Source: JBBRXJ01 sp038248505
Lineage (GTDB): Bacteria > Bacteroidota > Bacteroidia > Bacteroidales > JBBRXJ01
Direction of reading: 5' to 3'
Length of the DNA stretch: 7,646 nt
Assembly: GCA_038248505.1 (NCBI GenBank)
Contig: JBBRXJ010000108.1
Location: 1-7,646, forward strand
Positions 1 to 6,764 of this stretch are shown here, piece after piece. The position numbers were made by a program, and so were the translations under genes. Position 1 is the first letter of the stretch; each line of letters starts with the position of its first letter. The notes beneath the pieces are model-generated. The model worked only from the letters and a program-made list of their open reading frames with translations. It did not search any database and was not told the DNA's origin.

Positions 1-1838
1 CGAATGCGCTCTGCATTTGGTGTGTCTCCAAAGTCTGAATATAATCGGAGGAGTATGTTTAAGGTGTTTTTATTTGTCTTATTTTGTTTGTATGAACGAT
101 TAGCAAAATCAAATGCCTTTTCTTTATCTCCTTTTAAATAATAAATTGCACCAATGTTTGATAGCCCATTAGGATCGTTTGGTGCATGCCTAATTATTGT
201 GCTAAAACAAACGAGAGCACTATCATATTGCTGTTTAAAGTAAAATAAAGTACCCAAGTTGTTTAAAGTATTTGTTTCTAAGCTATCAATATCAATTGCT
301 TTTTTGTACATGTGTTGTGCTGTTTTGTAATCTTGTACCCCTTGGTATATCACTCCCATATTATAAAAGGATGCTCCGTATTTTGGGTAAATATCTATAC
401 TTTTATTAAATGATGCAATTGCCTGTTTATATAATTTTGCTTTTGCTGATGGATTCAGTTCAGCATCGCCAATATCACGATATTCACATGCGAGACTGAA
501 ATGACATCTTGCACTATTAGGACATGCTTTAACTCCAGCCTCGAACAATGTAATCTGGTTTTTCCAGTCTTTATTTCGTACGATTGTTAAGAATGAGAAA
601 ACAGCTAAAATGATTGCCATACTGTAAATGAAAATGTTCTTGCGGAATATTTGTTTATCGTCAGAAGGCAATTTGAATAGTCGCATCAATACAATAGCCA
701 TTATAATGACAAATCCTAATGATGGTGAATAAAAGAAGCGTTCTCCCATGGTTGCGCCAATCTTAATAAATAAATTAGAGGTGACAGAGAGCGTGATTAA
801 AAAGAAGAGAATACCAAAAGCCAATATATCCTTTTTTATAATGCCTCTTATGGCGTAAAATAAAAGTGCTCCATATACTAAAAAAGCTGACAATGCCTGT
901 ATGCTTAGTAACTCTACGAGTGGAATCTGATTGTATGAATAATCCCAACTAAGTGGATATGGAATAATCATTAATTTAAAATATTTCAGTAATATAACAA
1001 ATGCTGAGGCATAATACTGTCCGATATTCTCGGCTCCCATCAAACTATTATTGATAATATCCATCTTGCCACCCTCGCCACCAACACCAATTTGTAGCAC
1101 CATGGTTCGTATGCTAAAATACAATAACATAATTGAGGCAAATGTGAAACTAATAATAAGAATACGCTTCAAAGGCAATTCAGTAAAAACCCAAAGTATT
1201 AGCGGAACTATGGCGAGATAGGTTACAGCCGTTTCTTTTGATAGCAATGCGGCGAAATAGGCAAGTAAGCTGAAATATAATTTTTTCCGATCCTTTGAGT
1301 CTTGAATATATTGGTGTAGATGAATAAACGCGATTAATCCGAAAAAGAGTGCCAGCAATTCATCACGACTTTTTATATTCGATACCGCTTCAGTATGAAT
1401 TGGATGTGCAGCAAATATCAGTGTGACGAGTAAGGGGAATACAAGTAAACGTTTTCCCGTTATTAGTAATAAAAAATAGAAAAGCGCAACACAGGTGAGA
1501 GCATAAATTAATAGATTTACCCAATGACTTGTTGTTGGTGAGTTACCAGCAACTTGTTTTTCTATTGCGAAAGTGGCGAGTGTCAGTGGTCTATATTGTT
1601 CATTTAAACCATTAAATCCGAATAAATATCCGTGTGAAAAAATGGCTCCTAGTCCTCCTACACCTTGTTGTACTAAACTATTTTTTTTAGAAACGATGTC
1701 GTCATCAATAGAGTAATCGTGTTTCAACGTGTTTCCATAAAGCATGAAAGTAAATAAAACGATTAATGCTGCAATCAAGCGTATTTTAATATCCGAAATC
1801 AGATTGATATCTTTTTTCTTTTCTTTATTGCTTTTCAT
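1..1838 (-). CDS. GT-C type membrane glycosyltransferase with TPR repeats, TMTC-like (3' end cut by window)
   Basis: The frame opens with ATG at 1838 and stays open for 612 codons to the left edge, so the C-terminus is missing. A basic N-terminus precedes a first membrane segment (about residues 20-37), then an outer loop with an Asp triplet (D45-D47, in the context DYSIDDD). Further motifs are YRPL (82-85), HPIHTE (145-150), LLSKETAV (198-205) and GERFFYSPSLG (365-375), spread over about ten hydrophobic segments up to about residue 420. The stretch PYPLSWDYSYNQIPLV (293-308) closely resembles the loop domain (DUF1736) of eukaryotic TMTC proteins, which are ER O-mannosyltransferases with luminal TPRs. 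At least four TPRs follow (about 440-588, the first with an insertion), and a fifth starts near the edge. By family, this should transfer a sugar from a polyprenyl carrier to protein on the periplasmic side. The substrate is unknown. Its start lies 6 bases after the stop of the upstream paralogue, so the two are probably co-translated. Confidence 0.8.
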   Translation of the reverse strand, partial: MKSNKEKKKDINLISDIKIRLIAALIVLFTFMLYGNTLKHDYSIDDDIVSKKNSLVQQGVGGLGAIFSHGYLFGFNGLNEQYRPLTLATFAIEKQVAGNSPTTSHWVNLLIYALTCVALFYFLLLITGKRLLVFPLLVTLIFAAHPIHTEAVSNIKSRDELLALFFGLIAFIHLHQYIQDSKDRKKLYFSLLAYFAALLSKETAVTYLAIVPLILWVFTELPLKRILIISFTFASIMLLYFSIRTMVLQIGVGGEGGKMDIINNSLMGAENIGQYYASAFVILLKYFKLMIIPYPLSWDYSYNQIPLVELLSIQALSAFLVYGALLFYAIRGIIKKDILAFGILFFLITLSVTSNLFIKIGATMGERFFYSPSLGFVIIMAIVLMRLFKLPSDDKQIFRKNIFIYSMAIILAVFSFLTIVRNKDWKNQITLFEAGVKACPNSARCHFSLACEYRDIGDAELNPSAKAKLYKQAIASFNKSIDIYPKYGASFYNMGVIYQGVQDYKTAQHMYKKAIDIDSLETNTLNNLGTLFYFKQQYDSALVCFSTIIRHAPNDPNGLSNIGAIYYLKGDKEKAFDFANRSYKQNKTNKNTLNILLRLYSDFGDTPNAERI

Positions 1839-1847
1839 TTTTATCTA
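1839..1847 (-). promoter_or_regulatory. Translation start leader TAGATAAAA, overlapping the upstream stop
   Basis: On the minus strand the nine bases TAGATAAAA lie directly before the ATG at 1838. The first three are the TAG stop of the upstream gene. There is no Shine-Dalgarno sequence. An A-rich stretch just before the start is the usual Bacteroidota pattern. The same nine bases precede the start of the upstream paralogue (3751-3759). The 6-base gap suggests translational coupling. Confidence 0.5.
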
Positions 1848-3749
1848 GTTTTTATTCGCATTACATACTTTCTGCCACATTTCATATGCTCCAGGTACCT
1901 CAAGTGATTTAGCCTTTTCAATGTCGCGACAAGCCATTCCTTTCTGTCCATTATTTAAGTAAGCTATAGCGCGGTTCATCCAGGCATTACCAAATGAAGG
2001 GTTTATTTGAATTGCCCTACTGAAATCTTTTATAGCTTCGTTTTGCATTCCTAAACTCGCTTTTGCAATGGCTCTGTTGCTGAAATATTGTGGATCATTT
2101 GATTTAAGTTCTATCGCTTTATCGAAATACGGTATCGATTCTTTTAACCTACCCATTTTGCCCATTAACGTTCCCATATTATACCACGGGTCAGGGTATG
2201 ATTTATTAATTTTCATGGCGAGTTCGTAATCGAGAATGGCTGAATCATTTTTGCCGAGCTGTTCCATAATAAATCCTCGGTTGTTTACCGACTGATAGTG
2301 ATTACTGTCAGTCTTGTGTGCCAAGCTAAAGTCAGAGATAGCGCCGCGGTAATCTTTTAATTCCTGGCGTGTAAGGCCACGATTGTTTATAGCACCTACA
2401 TGACCGTTATCAAGTTTAATTGTTTGTGTGTAGTCATTAATTGCTTCACTAAATTTATTGTCTGCTTTTAATGCATTCCCTCTATTGTACCATGCAACAA
2501 TTACTTTGTCATTTTTAATAAGGACATCACTCCACAGGCTGATGCTGTTATTCCATACTTTATTGCGCTGATATGTATATACGGTTAATATGCATCCGTA
2601 AATTAAAAATGCATAAAAGAGATTCGTTTTATTTGATTTTGTTTTTCCAACGAAATGATATAATGCGGCAAGTATAGTAAGAATTATACCGAAGGATGGT
2701 ATATATGCATACCTGTCGGCCATTATGGCATCACCCACAGGGAGTAATTGCAATACTAAAAAGATATTTATCATGAAGAAAAACATTCCAAAAGCTACAA
2801 GTTTGTGGTTCTTCCAGAGCCGAATAGCACTAATTAAGAAAATTAAAGATAGTATTGGGAATATCCAGAAAAATGGAGGGACTGCGCCTGATGTGGATGA
2901 AGGATAAGGATAAAATGCAGAAAGATTATAGGGATAAATTATTTTAAAAACATAATTAACAAATCCGAATGATGCATATGCAATTCGTTCATAAAATGGA
3001 TAGCGAGTTATTTTGATTGCCTCCATGGATTGTTGAGCGTATATCGCAATAATTCCGAAAAGAAGTGCTAGAATAATATAGGGAATTTTCTCAGCAATAA
3101 CATTCTTGTCTTTTAAATTTCTATTGTGATAAAGGTCAATTAATAGTATCGTAATAGCTAATGAAACTGCTTGGCCCTTGGATAATAAGGAGAGTAAAAA
3201 AAACAATAAAGAGTAGATGAGATATTTTTTTTGCAGTCCGTTCAAAATGTATTTATTGTATAAGCCAATGGAGGCAAGAAAGAACATGGAGTAAAGCACG
3301 TCTTTGCGCTCGCTAACCCACGATACCGATTCAACATGAATGGTATGTACTCCAAAAATAAATGCAATAAGAAATGCTAAGCGGCTATCTTTTATAAGTT
3401 GATTTGCTATTAAATACACAAAAGCAGTACAAATAAGATGAAGGACTATATTGGTGAAGTGAAATGTCCATGGGGCAAATCCACTAATAGCATAGTCAAT
3501 GGCTAGTGAAAGCATACTCAACGGATGGTAATTTGCCATCCAATAATGAGAGAACATTGCGGAAATATTTTCGAAAGAGATACTTGAGATGTAGGTATTG
3601 GTTGTAATATACATTTCATCATCCCAATTAGTAAAGCCATTTTTTAATGCACTAATGTATGCAATGAATGTAATGACTAGTGCTGCTAGCACCCAAATTG
3701 TATTAGATGAATCAGCTTTATCGTCTTTTTTTTTCGCTTTCATCTGCAT
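1845..3749 (-). CDS. GT-C/PMT-like membrane glycosyltransferase with C-terminal TPR repeats
   Basis: This complete 634-residue protein probably transfers a sugar from a lipid carrier to protein at the outer face of the inner membrane; acceptor and sugar are unknown. A lysine-rich N-terminus leads into a first membrane segment (about 18-36) and an outer loop with an Asp pair (D43, D44), as in GT-C enzymes. Next come NYHPLSML (73-80), VHTIHVES (134-141), SERKD (146-150), LLSKGQAV (188-195), LSAFYPYP (276-283) and ADRYAYIPSFG (344-354), set among about ten hydrophobic segments ending near residue 395. Six TPRs of 34 residues fill about 417-618, with the usual pattern of W/Y-N-G/A and A-I-x-D/x-Y/F. 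Position by position it matches the next gene, but its LSAFYPYP loop is the common bacterial form rather than the TMTC form. ATG at 3749 is used here; ATG at 3743 is an equally possible start. It lies 65 bases after the Nudix gene. Confidence 0.85.
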   Translation of the reverse strand: MQMKAKKKDDKADSSNTIWVLAALVITFIAYISALKNGFTNWDDEMYITTNTYISSISFENISAMFSHYWMANYHPLSMLSLAIDYAISGFAPWTFHFTNIVLHLICTAFVYLIANQLIKDSRLAFLIAFIFGVHTIHVESVSWVSERKDVLYSMFFLASIGLYNKYILNGLQKKYLIYSLLFFLLSLLSKGQAVSLAITILLIDLYHNRNLKDKNVIAEKIPYIILALLFGIIAIYAQQSMEAIKITRYPFYERIAYASFGFVNYVFKIIYPYNLSAFYPYPSSTSGAVPPFFWIFPILSLIFLISAIRLWKNHKLVAFGMFFFMINIFLVLQLLPVGDAIMADRYAYIPSFGIILTILAALYHFVGKTKSNKTNLFYAFLIYGCILTVYTYQRNKVWNNSISLWSDVLIKNDKVIVAWYNRGNALKADNKFSEAINDYTQTIKLDNGHVGAINNRGLTRQELKDYRGAISDFSLAHKTDSNHYQSVNNRGFIMEQLGKNDSAILDYELAMKINKSYPDPWYNMGTLMGKMGRLKESIPYFDKAIELKSNDPQYFSNRAIAKASLGMQNEAIKDFSRAIQINPSFGNAWMNRAIAYLNNGQKGMACRDIEKAKSLEVPGAYEMWQKVCNANKN

Positions 3750-3814
3750 GTTTTATCTAAGAATTGAATGTTTATGCGATTTTTGAAAGCTCTTTTTGAT
3801 ATTTAGTTAGCTGA
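3750..3814. other. Short intergenic gap inside the presumed minus-strand operon
   Basis: These 65 AT-rich bases separate the Nudix stop from the TPR glycosyltransferase start. I see no terminator hairpin and no good TAnnTTTG box on the minus strand, which is consistent with read-through from the Nudix gene. The only small symmetry is AAAGCTCTTT (3786-3795), which is too tight to form a stable stem. Confidence 0.5.
3751..3759 (-). promoter_or_regulatory. Translation start leader TAGATAAAA
   Basis: TAGATAAAA sits one base before the ATG at 3749 on the minus strand. It is the same nine-base string found directly before the start of the downstream paralogue. No Shine-Dalgarno sequence is present. 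The match favours ATG 3749 over ATG 3743 as the start. Confidence 0.4.
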
Positions 3815-4270
3815 TTATGATGGTTTGCTGGAAGTCTTTATATGCTTGTGTGCTTTGTTTATTATATCTTCATGATCAAAAGCTAATTCAGGAAGATTGT
3901 CGAATGAGAACCAGGCTACTTCTTTGGCATCGGTATCTGCCTCTAATTCATCCTCAAATTTTGAGCTTACGGTTGCTTTATATACTATGCTTATCGAGCG
4001 TCCACGTGGATCACGATCTATTGCATCAAATACATGAAATAGTTTTAATTTAACATCGGTAATCGATGTTTCTTCCTGCAATTCACGATAAGCAGCATCT
4101 TCGGTTGTTTCTTCAACGTCAACATAACCACCTGGAAGAGCCCACATATCTTTGAAGGGTTGATTCTTTCTCTTGATAAGTAAAACATCATAATTTCCAT
4201 CTATATCCTTGTAAAGGATAACGCAATCAGCTGTTAGCGAGGGACGCGGATATTCATAGGTGTATGACAT
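3815..4270 (-). CDS. Nudix hydrolase, ADP-ribose pyrophosphatase-like
   Basis: This 151-residue cytoplasmic protein is predicted to cleave a nucleoside diphosphate linked to another group, most likely ADP-ribose or a related compound. The Nudix box is clear: G48, then E54, then R62-E63-L64-Q65-E66-E67, with E63, E66 and E67 as the expected metal ligands. The usual Gly near the end of the box is Ser (S69). The N-terminal YEYPRPSLTADCVIL segment (5-19) and the DRDPRGRSISIVY segment (85-97) are typical of the ADP-ribose Nudix domains found in NadM-Nudix fusions and in the NrtR regulators. NrtR proteins carry a further winged-helix DNA-binding domain; at 151 residues this one ends after the hydrolase fold, so it should be an enzyme and not a repressor. 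Start is ATG at 4270. It is the first gene of the presumed operon with the two TPR glycosyltransferases. Substrate is inferred from motifs only; a nucleotide-sanitising role is possible. Confidence 0.85.
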   Translation of the reverse strand: MSYTYEYPRPSLTADCVILYKDIDGNYDVLLIKRKNQPFKDMWALPGGYVDVEETTEDAAYRELQEETSITDVKLKLFHVFDAIDRDPRGRSISIVYKATVSSKFEDELEADTDAKEVAWFSFDNLPELAFDHEDIINKAHKHIKTSSKPS

Positions 4271-4296
4271 AATAGTATAGTTTTAAATCGCTTAAT

Positions 4297-4330
4297 AAGA
4301 ATCAAGGCGTATTCATGCTGAATGATTCTT
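4297..4330 (-). promoter_or_regulatory. Bulged hairpin in the presumed 5' leader of the Nudix gene
   Basis: Outer arms AAGAATC (4297-4303) and GATTCTT (4324-4330) are exact complements. Inside them ATTCA (4311-4315) pairs with TGAAT (4319-4323) around a 3-base loop, leaving a 7-base one-sided bulge (4304-4310). Read on the minus strand the element ends 26 bases before the Nudix ATG. It could be an RNA leader structure or a protein-binding site. No known riboswitch is recognised. Base pairing is seen directly; function is inferred. Confidence 0.35.
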
Positions 4331-4333
4331 TGA

Positions 4334-4341
4334 TAAAGATA
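4334..4341 (-). promoter_or_regulatory. Possible -7 box TATCTTTA for the Nudix operon (weak)
   Basis: The minus strand reads TATCTTTA, matching TAnnTTTG except for the last base. No TTTG-like -33 element is seen at the usual distance. A start about 65 bases before the Nudix ATG would fit a normal leader, with the bulged hairpin near its 5' end. The same octamer recurs at 4388-4395, so a chance match in AT-rich DNA is quite possible. Confidence 0.2.
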
Positions 4342-4372
4342 AAAAAAAAACAATAGAAATATTAATTCCTAT

Positions 4373-4391
4373 TTTATATTGTTAATATAAA
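4373..4391. repeat. Perfect inverted repeat, 8-base arms, 3-base centre
   Basis: TTTATATT and AATATAAA are exact complements around GTT. The arms are entirely A/T, so an RNA hairpin would be weak. As DNA the symmetry is compatible with a dimeric regulator binding between the divergent genes, but the base composition makes chance occurrence plausible. Confidence 0.35.
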
Positions 4392-4432
4392 GATATACAG
4401 ACATATAAATAATGCGTTTTAACTAGTCTTCG

Positions 4433-4463
4433 TTTTGGTGAGTCTTTTTATATCCTACATTGG
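4433..4463 (+). promoter_or_regulatory. Possible distal plus-strand promoter (weak)
   Basis: TTTTG (4433-4437) is followed after 18 bases by TACATTGG (4456-4463), which matches TAnnTTTG at five of its six fixed bases. Transcription from here would give a leader of roughly 230 bases for the HD-domain gene. It is weaker than the proximal box at 4665. Confidence 0.2.
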
Positions 4464-4513
4464 CTGATATTCATTTTTTTCCTTATTTTATTATAATACG
4501 GACTAATTATATT

Positions 4514-4546
4514 CAAATTTATATCAATGACTTTTATGTGCTCAAT
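4514..4546 (-). promoter_or_regulatory. Candidate minus-strand promoter with full -7 consensus
   Basis: The minus strand carries TAAATTTG (4521 to 4514), a full match to the Bacteroidota -7 box TAnnTTTG, with ATTG (4546 to 4543) 21 bases upstream as a possible -33 element. It would drive the Nudix operon with a leader of roughly 240 bases containing the inverted repeat and the bulged hairpin. The long leader and the AT-rich background limit confidence. Confidence 0.35.
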
Positions 4547-4555
4547 AGACTTTTA
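4524..4555. repeat. Near-perfect direct repeat TCAAT(A)GACTTTTA
   Basis: TCAATGACTTTTA (4524-4536) recurs as TCAATAGACTTTTA (4542-4555), differing only by one inserted A. The starts are 18 bases apart, slightly under two DNA turns. The second copy overlaps the candidate -33 element of the minus-strand promoter. Tandem sites of this kind are often operators, but no regulator is identified here. Confidence 0.4.
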
Positions 4556-4639
4556 AAATGCATTTTGAGTATAATTGTGCAGAATCATCTTTTCTATTGT
4601 TGTTTTGTTTTTTTAATATCAGTAATATATCAAGTTTAA

Positions 4640-4672
4640 TTTCGCATATATGTACATTATTTATTACATTTG
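4640..4672 (+). promoter_or_regulatory. Promoter of the HD-domain gene (-7 box TACATTTG)
   Basis: TACATTTG at 4665-4672 is a full match to TAnnTTTG. A partial -33 element, TTTC (4640-4643), lies 21 bases upstream. Transcription would start near 4679, giving a leader of only about 20 A/T-rich bases before the GTG at 4701. Position, strand and consensus agree, so this is the best-supported promoter in the window. Confidence 0.5.
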
Positions 4673-4700
4673 ATAAGATCTATTAAAATATTTTAAAAAA

Positions 4701-6764
4701 GTGAAGAAGAAAATTACAAAAACTAAATTATTATACTCAGATACGGCTCGCGCTATTTTGTTCTTGATTTGTGCGCTTATAGTTGTACTACTACTCCCTC
4801 GTCAAGGTCGTTTTAGATTTGAATTTAGTAAAAATCAACGGTGGATGCACGAATCATTAGTGGCTCCATTTAATTTTCCTATTTATAAAACAGATGCTTC
4901 TTTAGAGAATGAAAAAGACAGTGTAAGAAAAACTATTTTACCTTATTATAAGATAAATAAGAGTATTGAAAAACGCATGATCGAAAGCCTTAGTCAGGAT
5001 TTGGACACCTTTCTTGTTTTAAAGTATAAAAGTAATAACCTTCCTTTTTGGGTTGATAGTGCAGCTAAATTTATATGTGGATATACACATTCTTTATATC
5101 ACACTGGTTTAATGAGTGATCATGAAAATAGTATTGATTCATCATTTATCGCAATAAATATTATGCGAGGTAGTATTTATGAATACAGTAAAGCACATAC
5201 CTTACGTCAGGCCTATTCTCTTTTAGTTAATTTTATTCAGATTGAATCAAACTCTTTGCCCGAAGGACTTTTTGATGATTTTGATTTCAATAAATATATC
5301 GAACCCAATTTAATAAAAGATCCTGAAACTTCAAATAAAGTATTATTTGAAATGACTAATCAAATCAGTCCCGTTAAAGGAATGATTCAAGCAAGTGAGC
5401 TAATTATTACCACAGGCGAAATAATTACCGTCGAAAAGTTTAATATTCTTAAATCATTGAAACGTGAATATGAATCAAAGATAGGAAAAGGGTGGCTTTA
5501 TGTTATGTTAGGTCAGTTTATGTTAGTGTCGGTCCTTTTTAGTTTGTTATTTCTTTTTATATTAAATTTCAGGAAAAGTATTCTAGTTAATAATTTAAAA
5601 ATGTCTTTTATTCTGTTTTTAGAATTATGTATGATACTTCTCGGAATTCTTATTTACAATATAGATCCACGAGGCTTTTATGTAATCCCATTTGCACTTT
5701 TGCCTATTGTAGTAAGAACGTTTTATGATAGCAGAATTGCCTTGTATGCTCATATTACTCTTATTTTGGTAATTGGTCTTTTTGCACCAAATCCTTTTGA
5801 ATTTGTTTTCTTAAATTTTTCGGCGGGTATCGTTGCTATTCTTTCTTTAACAAATCAATACCGTAGAAGTAAAATATTCTTTACTGCCTTTATGGTTTCT
5901 ATTTCATACATATTCTCACATATTGGGATGTCGCTCATCAGTGAAGGTTCTTTGCCCGTGTTTAATTGGCATTTAACGAGTTATTTTATTCTTAACGGAA
6001 TTCTTATTCTTACAGCTTATCCATTAATTTATATTTTCGAAAAAATATTTGGGTTTATTTCAGACGCTACATTATTTGAATTATCAGATACGAATTTGCC
6101 TTTATTAAGAGAACTATCCGAACGCGCTCCAGGCACTTTTCATCATTCGTTGCAAGTTGCTAATTTGGCTGATGAAGCTGTAAGACATATTGGTGGTAAT
6201 TCTTTATTGGTACGTACGGCATCTCTTTATCATGATATTGGAAAGATGGATGATCAAATTTATTTTATTGAAAATCAAGATCCTTCATTCAATCCTCATG
6301 ATGATCTTGAATTTGAAGATAGTGCAAAGATCATTATTTCACACGTGCCAAAAGGCATTGAGGAGGCTCGCAATTATAAACTTCCGCAAGCTATTATTGA
6401 TTTTATTGAAACCCATCATGGAACAACAACACTTCAGTATTTTTATCGTTCATTTATTAAAAAATATCCTGAAAAGGAAGTTGATATAAATCACTTCAGA
6501 TATCCTGGCCCAAAACCTCAAACCAAAGAAATGGCTGTGGTAATGCTAGCTGATTCCGTTGAGGCAGGTTCTCGTAGTCTTTCTGTTTATAATGATGAAA
6601 CAATTTCTGAACTCGTTGAAAAAGTTTTTGAGCGATTACTTGAACAAGAGCAATTTGACGAAGCTAATATTACACTTATGCATATTGCAATTTTAAAGGA
6701 TATATTTAAAAGCAGATTAAAGAAAATGTATCACACTCGTCATATTAAAGTGGATGTGAAATAA
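4701..6764 (+). CDS. pgpH: PgpH-like 7TM-HD protein, predicted cyclic di-AMP phosphodiesterase
   Basis: This 687-residue inner-membrane protein is predicted to hydrolyse the second messenger c-di-AMP to pApA in the cytoplasm. An N-terminal membrane anchor (about 16-33) is followed by an extracytoplasmic domain (about 34-262, the 7TMR-HDED type), a block of hydrophobic segments (about 266-449) and a C-terminal HD domain (about 460-687). HD metal-site residues are visible: the FHHS motif (H481/H482), the YHDIGK motif with H511-D512, H548, the ETHHGTT motif (H572/H573) and D618 in ADSVEAGSR. The YFIENQ and NPHDDL segments are also typical of PgpH, and the length is near that of the family. The active site looks intact. 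The start is GTG: an in-frame stop at 4674 leaves no ATG upstream, and the first internal Met, near residue 49, would lose the anchor. It is divergent from the Nudix operon and convergent with the T9SS cargo gene. The outer domain could sense an unknown envelope signal. Confidence 0.9.
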   Translation: MKKKITKTKLLYSDTARAILFLICALIVVLLLPRQGRFRFEFSKNQRWMHESLVAPFNFPIYKTDASLENEKDSVRKTILPYYKINKSIEKRMIESLSQDLDTFLVLKYKSNNLPFWVDSAAKFICGYTHSLYHTGLMSDHENSIDSSFIAINIMRGSIYEYSKAHTLRQAYSLLVNFIQIESNSLPEGLFDDFDFNKYIEPNLIKDPETSNKVLFEMTNQISPVKGMIQASELIITTGEIITVEKFNILKSLKREYESKIGKGWLYVMLGQFMLVSVLFSLLFLFILNFRKSILVNNLKMSFILFLELCMILLGILIYNIDPRGFYVIPFALLPIVVRTFYDSRIALYAHITLILVIGLFAPNPFEFVFLNFSAGIVAILSLTNQYRRSKIFFTAFMVSISYIFSHIGMSLISEGSLPVFNWHLTSYFILNGILILTAYPLIYIFEKIFGFISDATLFELSDTNLPLLRELSERAPGTFHHSLQVANLADEAVRHIGGNSLLVRTASLYHDIGKMDDQIYFIENQDPSFNPHDDLEFEDSAKIIISHVPKGIEEARNYKLPQAIIDFIETHHGTTTLQYFYRSFIKKYPEKEVDINHFRYPGPKPQTKEMAVVMLADSVEAGSRSLSVYNDETISELVEKVFERLLEQEQFDEANITLMHIAILKDIFKSRLKKMYHTRHIKVDVK

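Larger units (their letters stand above)
4271..4700. other. Divergent intergenic region, 430 bases, no gene seen
   Basis: This strongly AT-rich stretch lies between the divergent Nudix and HD-domain genes. I find no convincing reading frame or RNA gene in it. It includes a run of ten A (4341-4350) and, listed separately, candidate promoters for both directions, a direct repeat, an inverted repeat and a bulged hairpin. Its length exceeds what two simple promoters need, so it may hold regulatory sites. Confidence 0.7.

Noticed and set aside
2725..2907. 60-codon open frame on the plus strand
   Set aside because: It lies wholly inside the membrane part of the minus-strand TPR glycosyltransferase, has no promoter or leader, and its product looks like a shadow of that gene.
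3598..3786. 62-codon open frame on the plus strand
   Set aside because: It mostly overlaps the N-terminal coding region of the TPR glycosyltransferase on the other strand and shows no recognisable motif.
3817..4053. 78-codon open frame on the plus strand
   Set aside because: It is antisense to the Nudix gene, whose motifs are clear; the Leu/Cys-rich product is a typical antisense artefact.
6190..6489. 99-codon open frame on the plus strand in another frame
   Set aside because: It lies within the HD domain coding region, whose catalytic motifs show the real frame.
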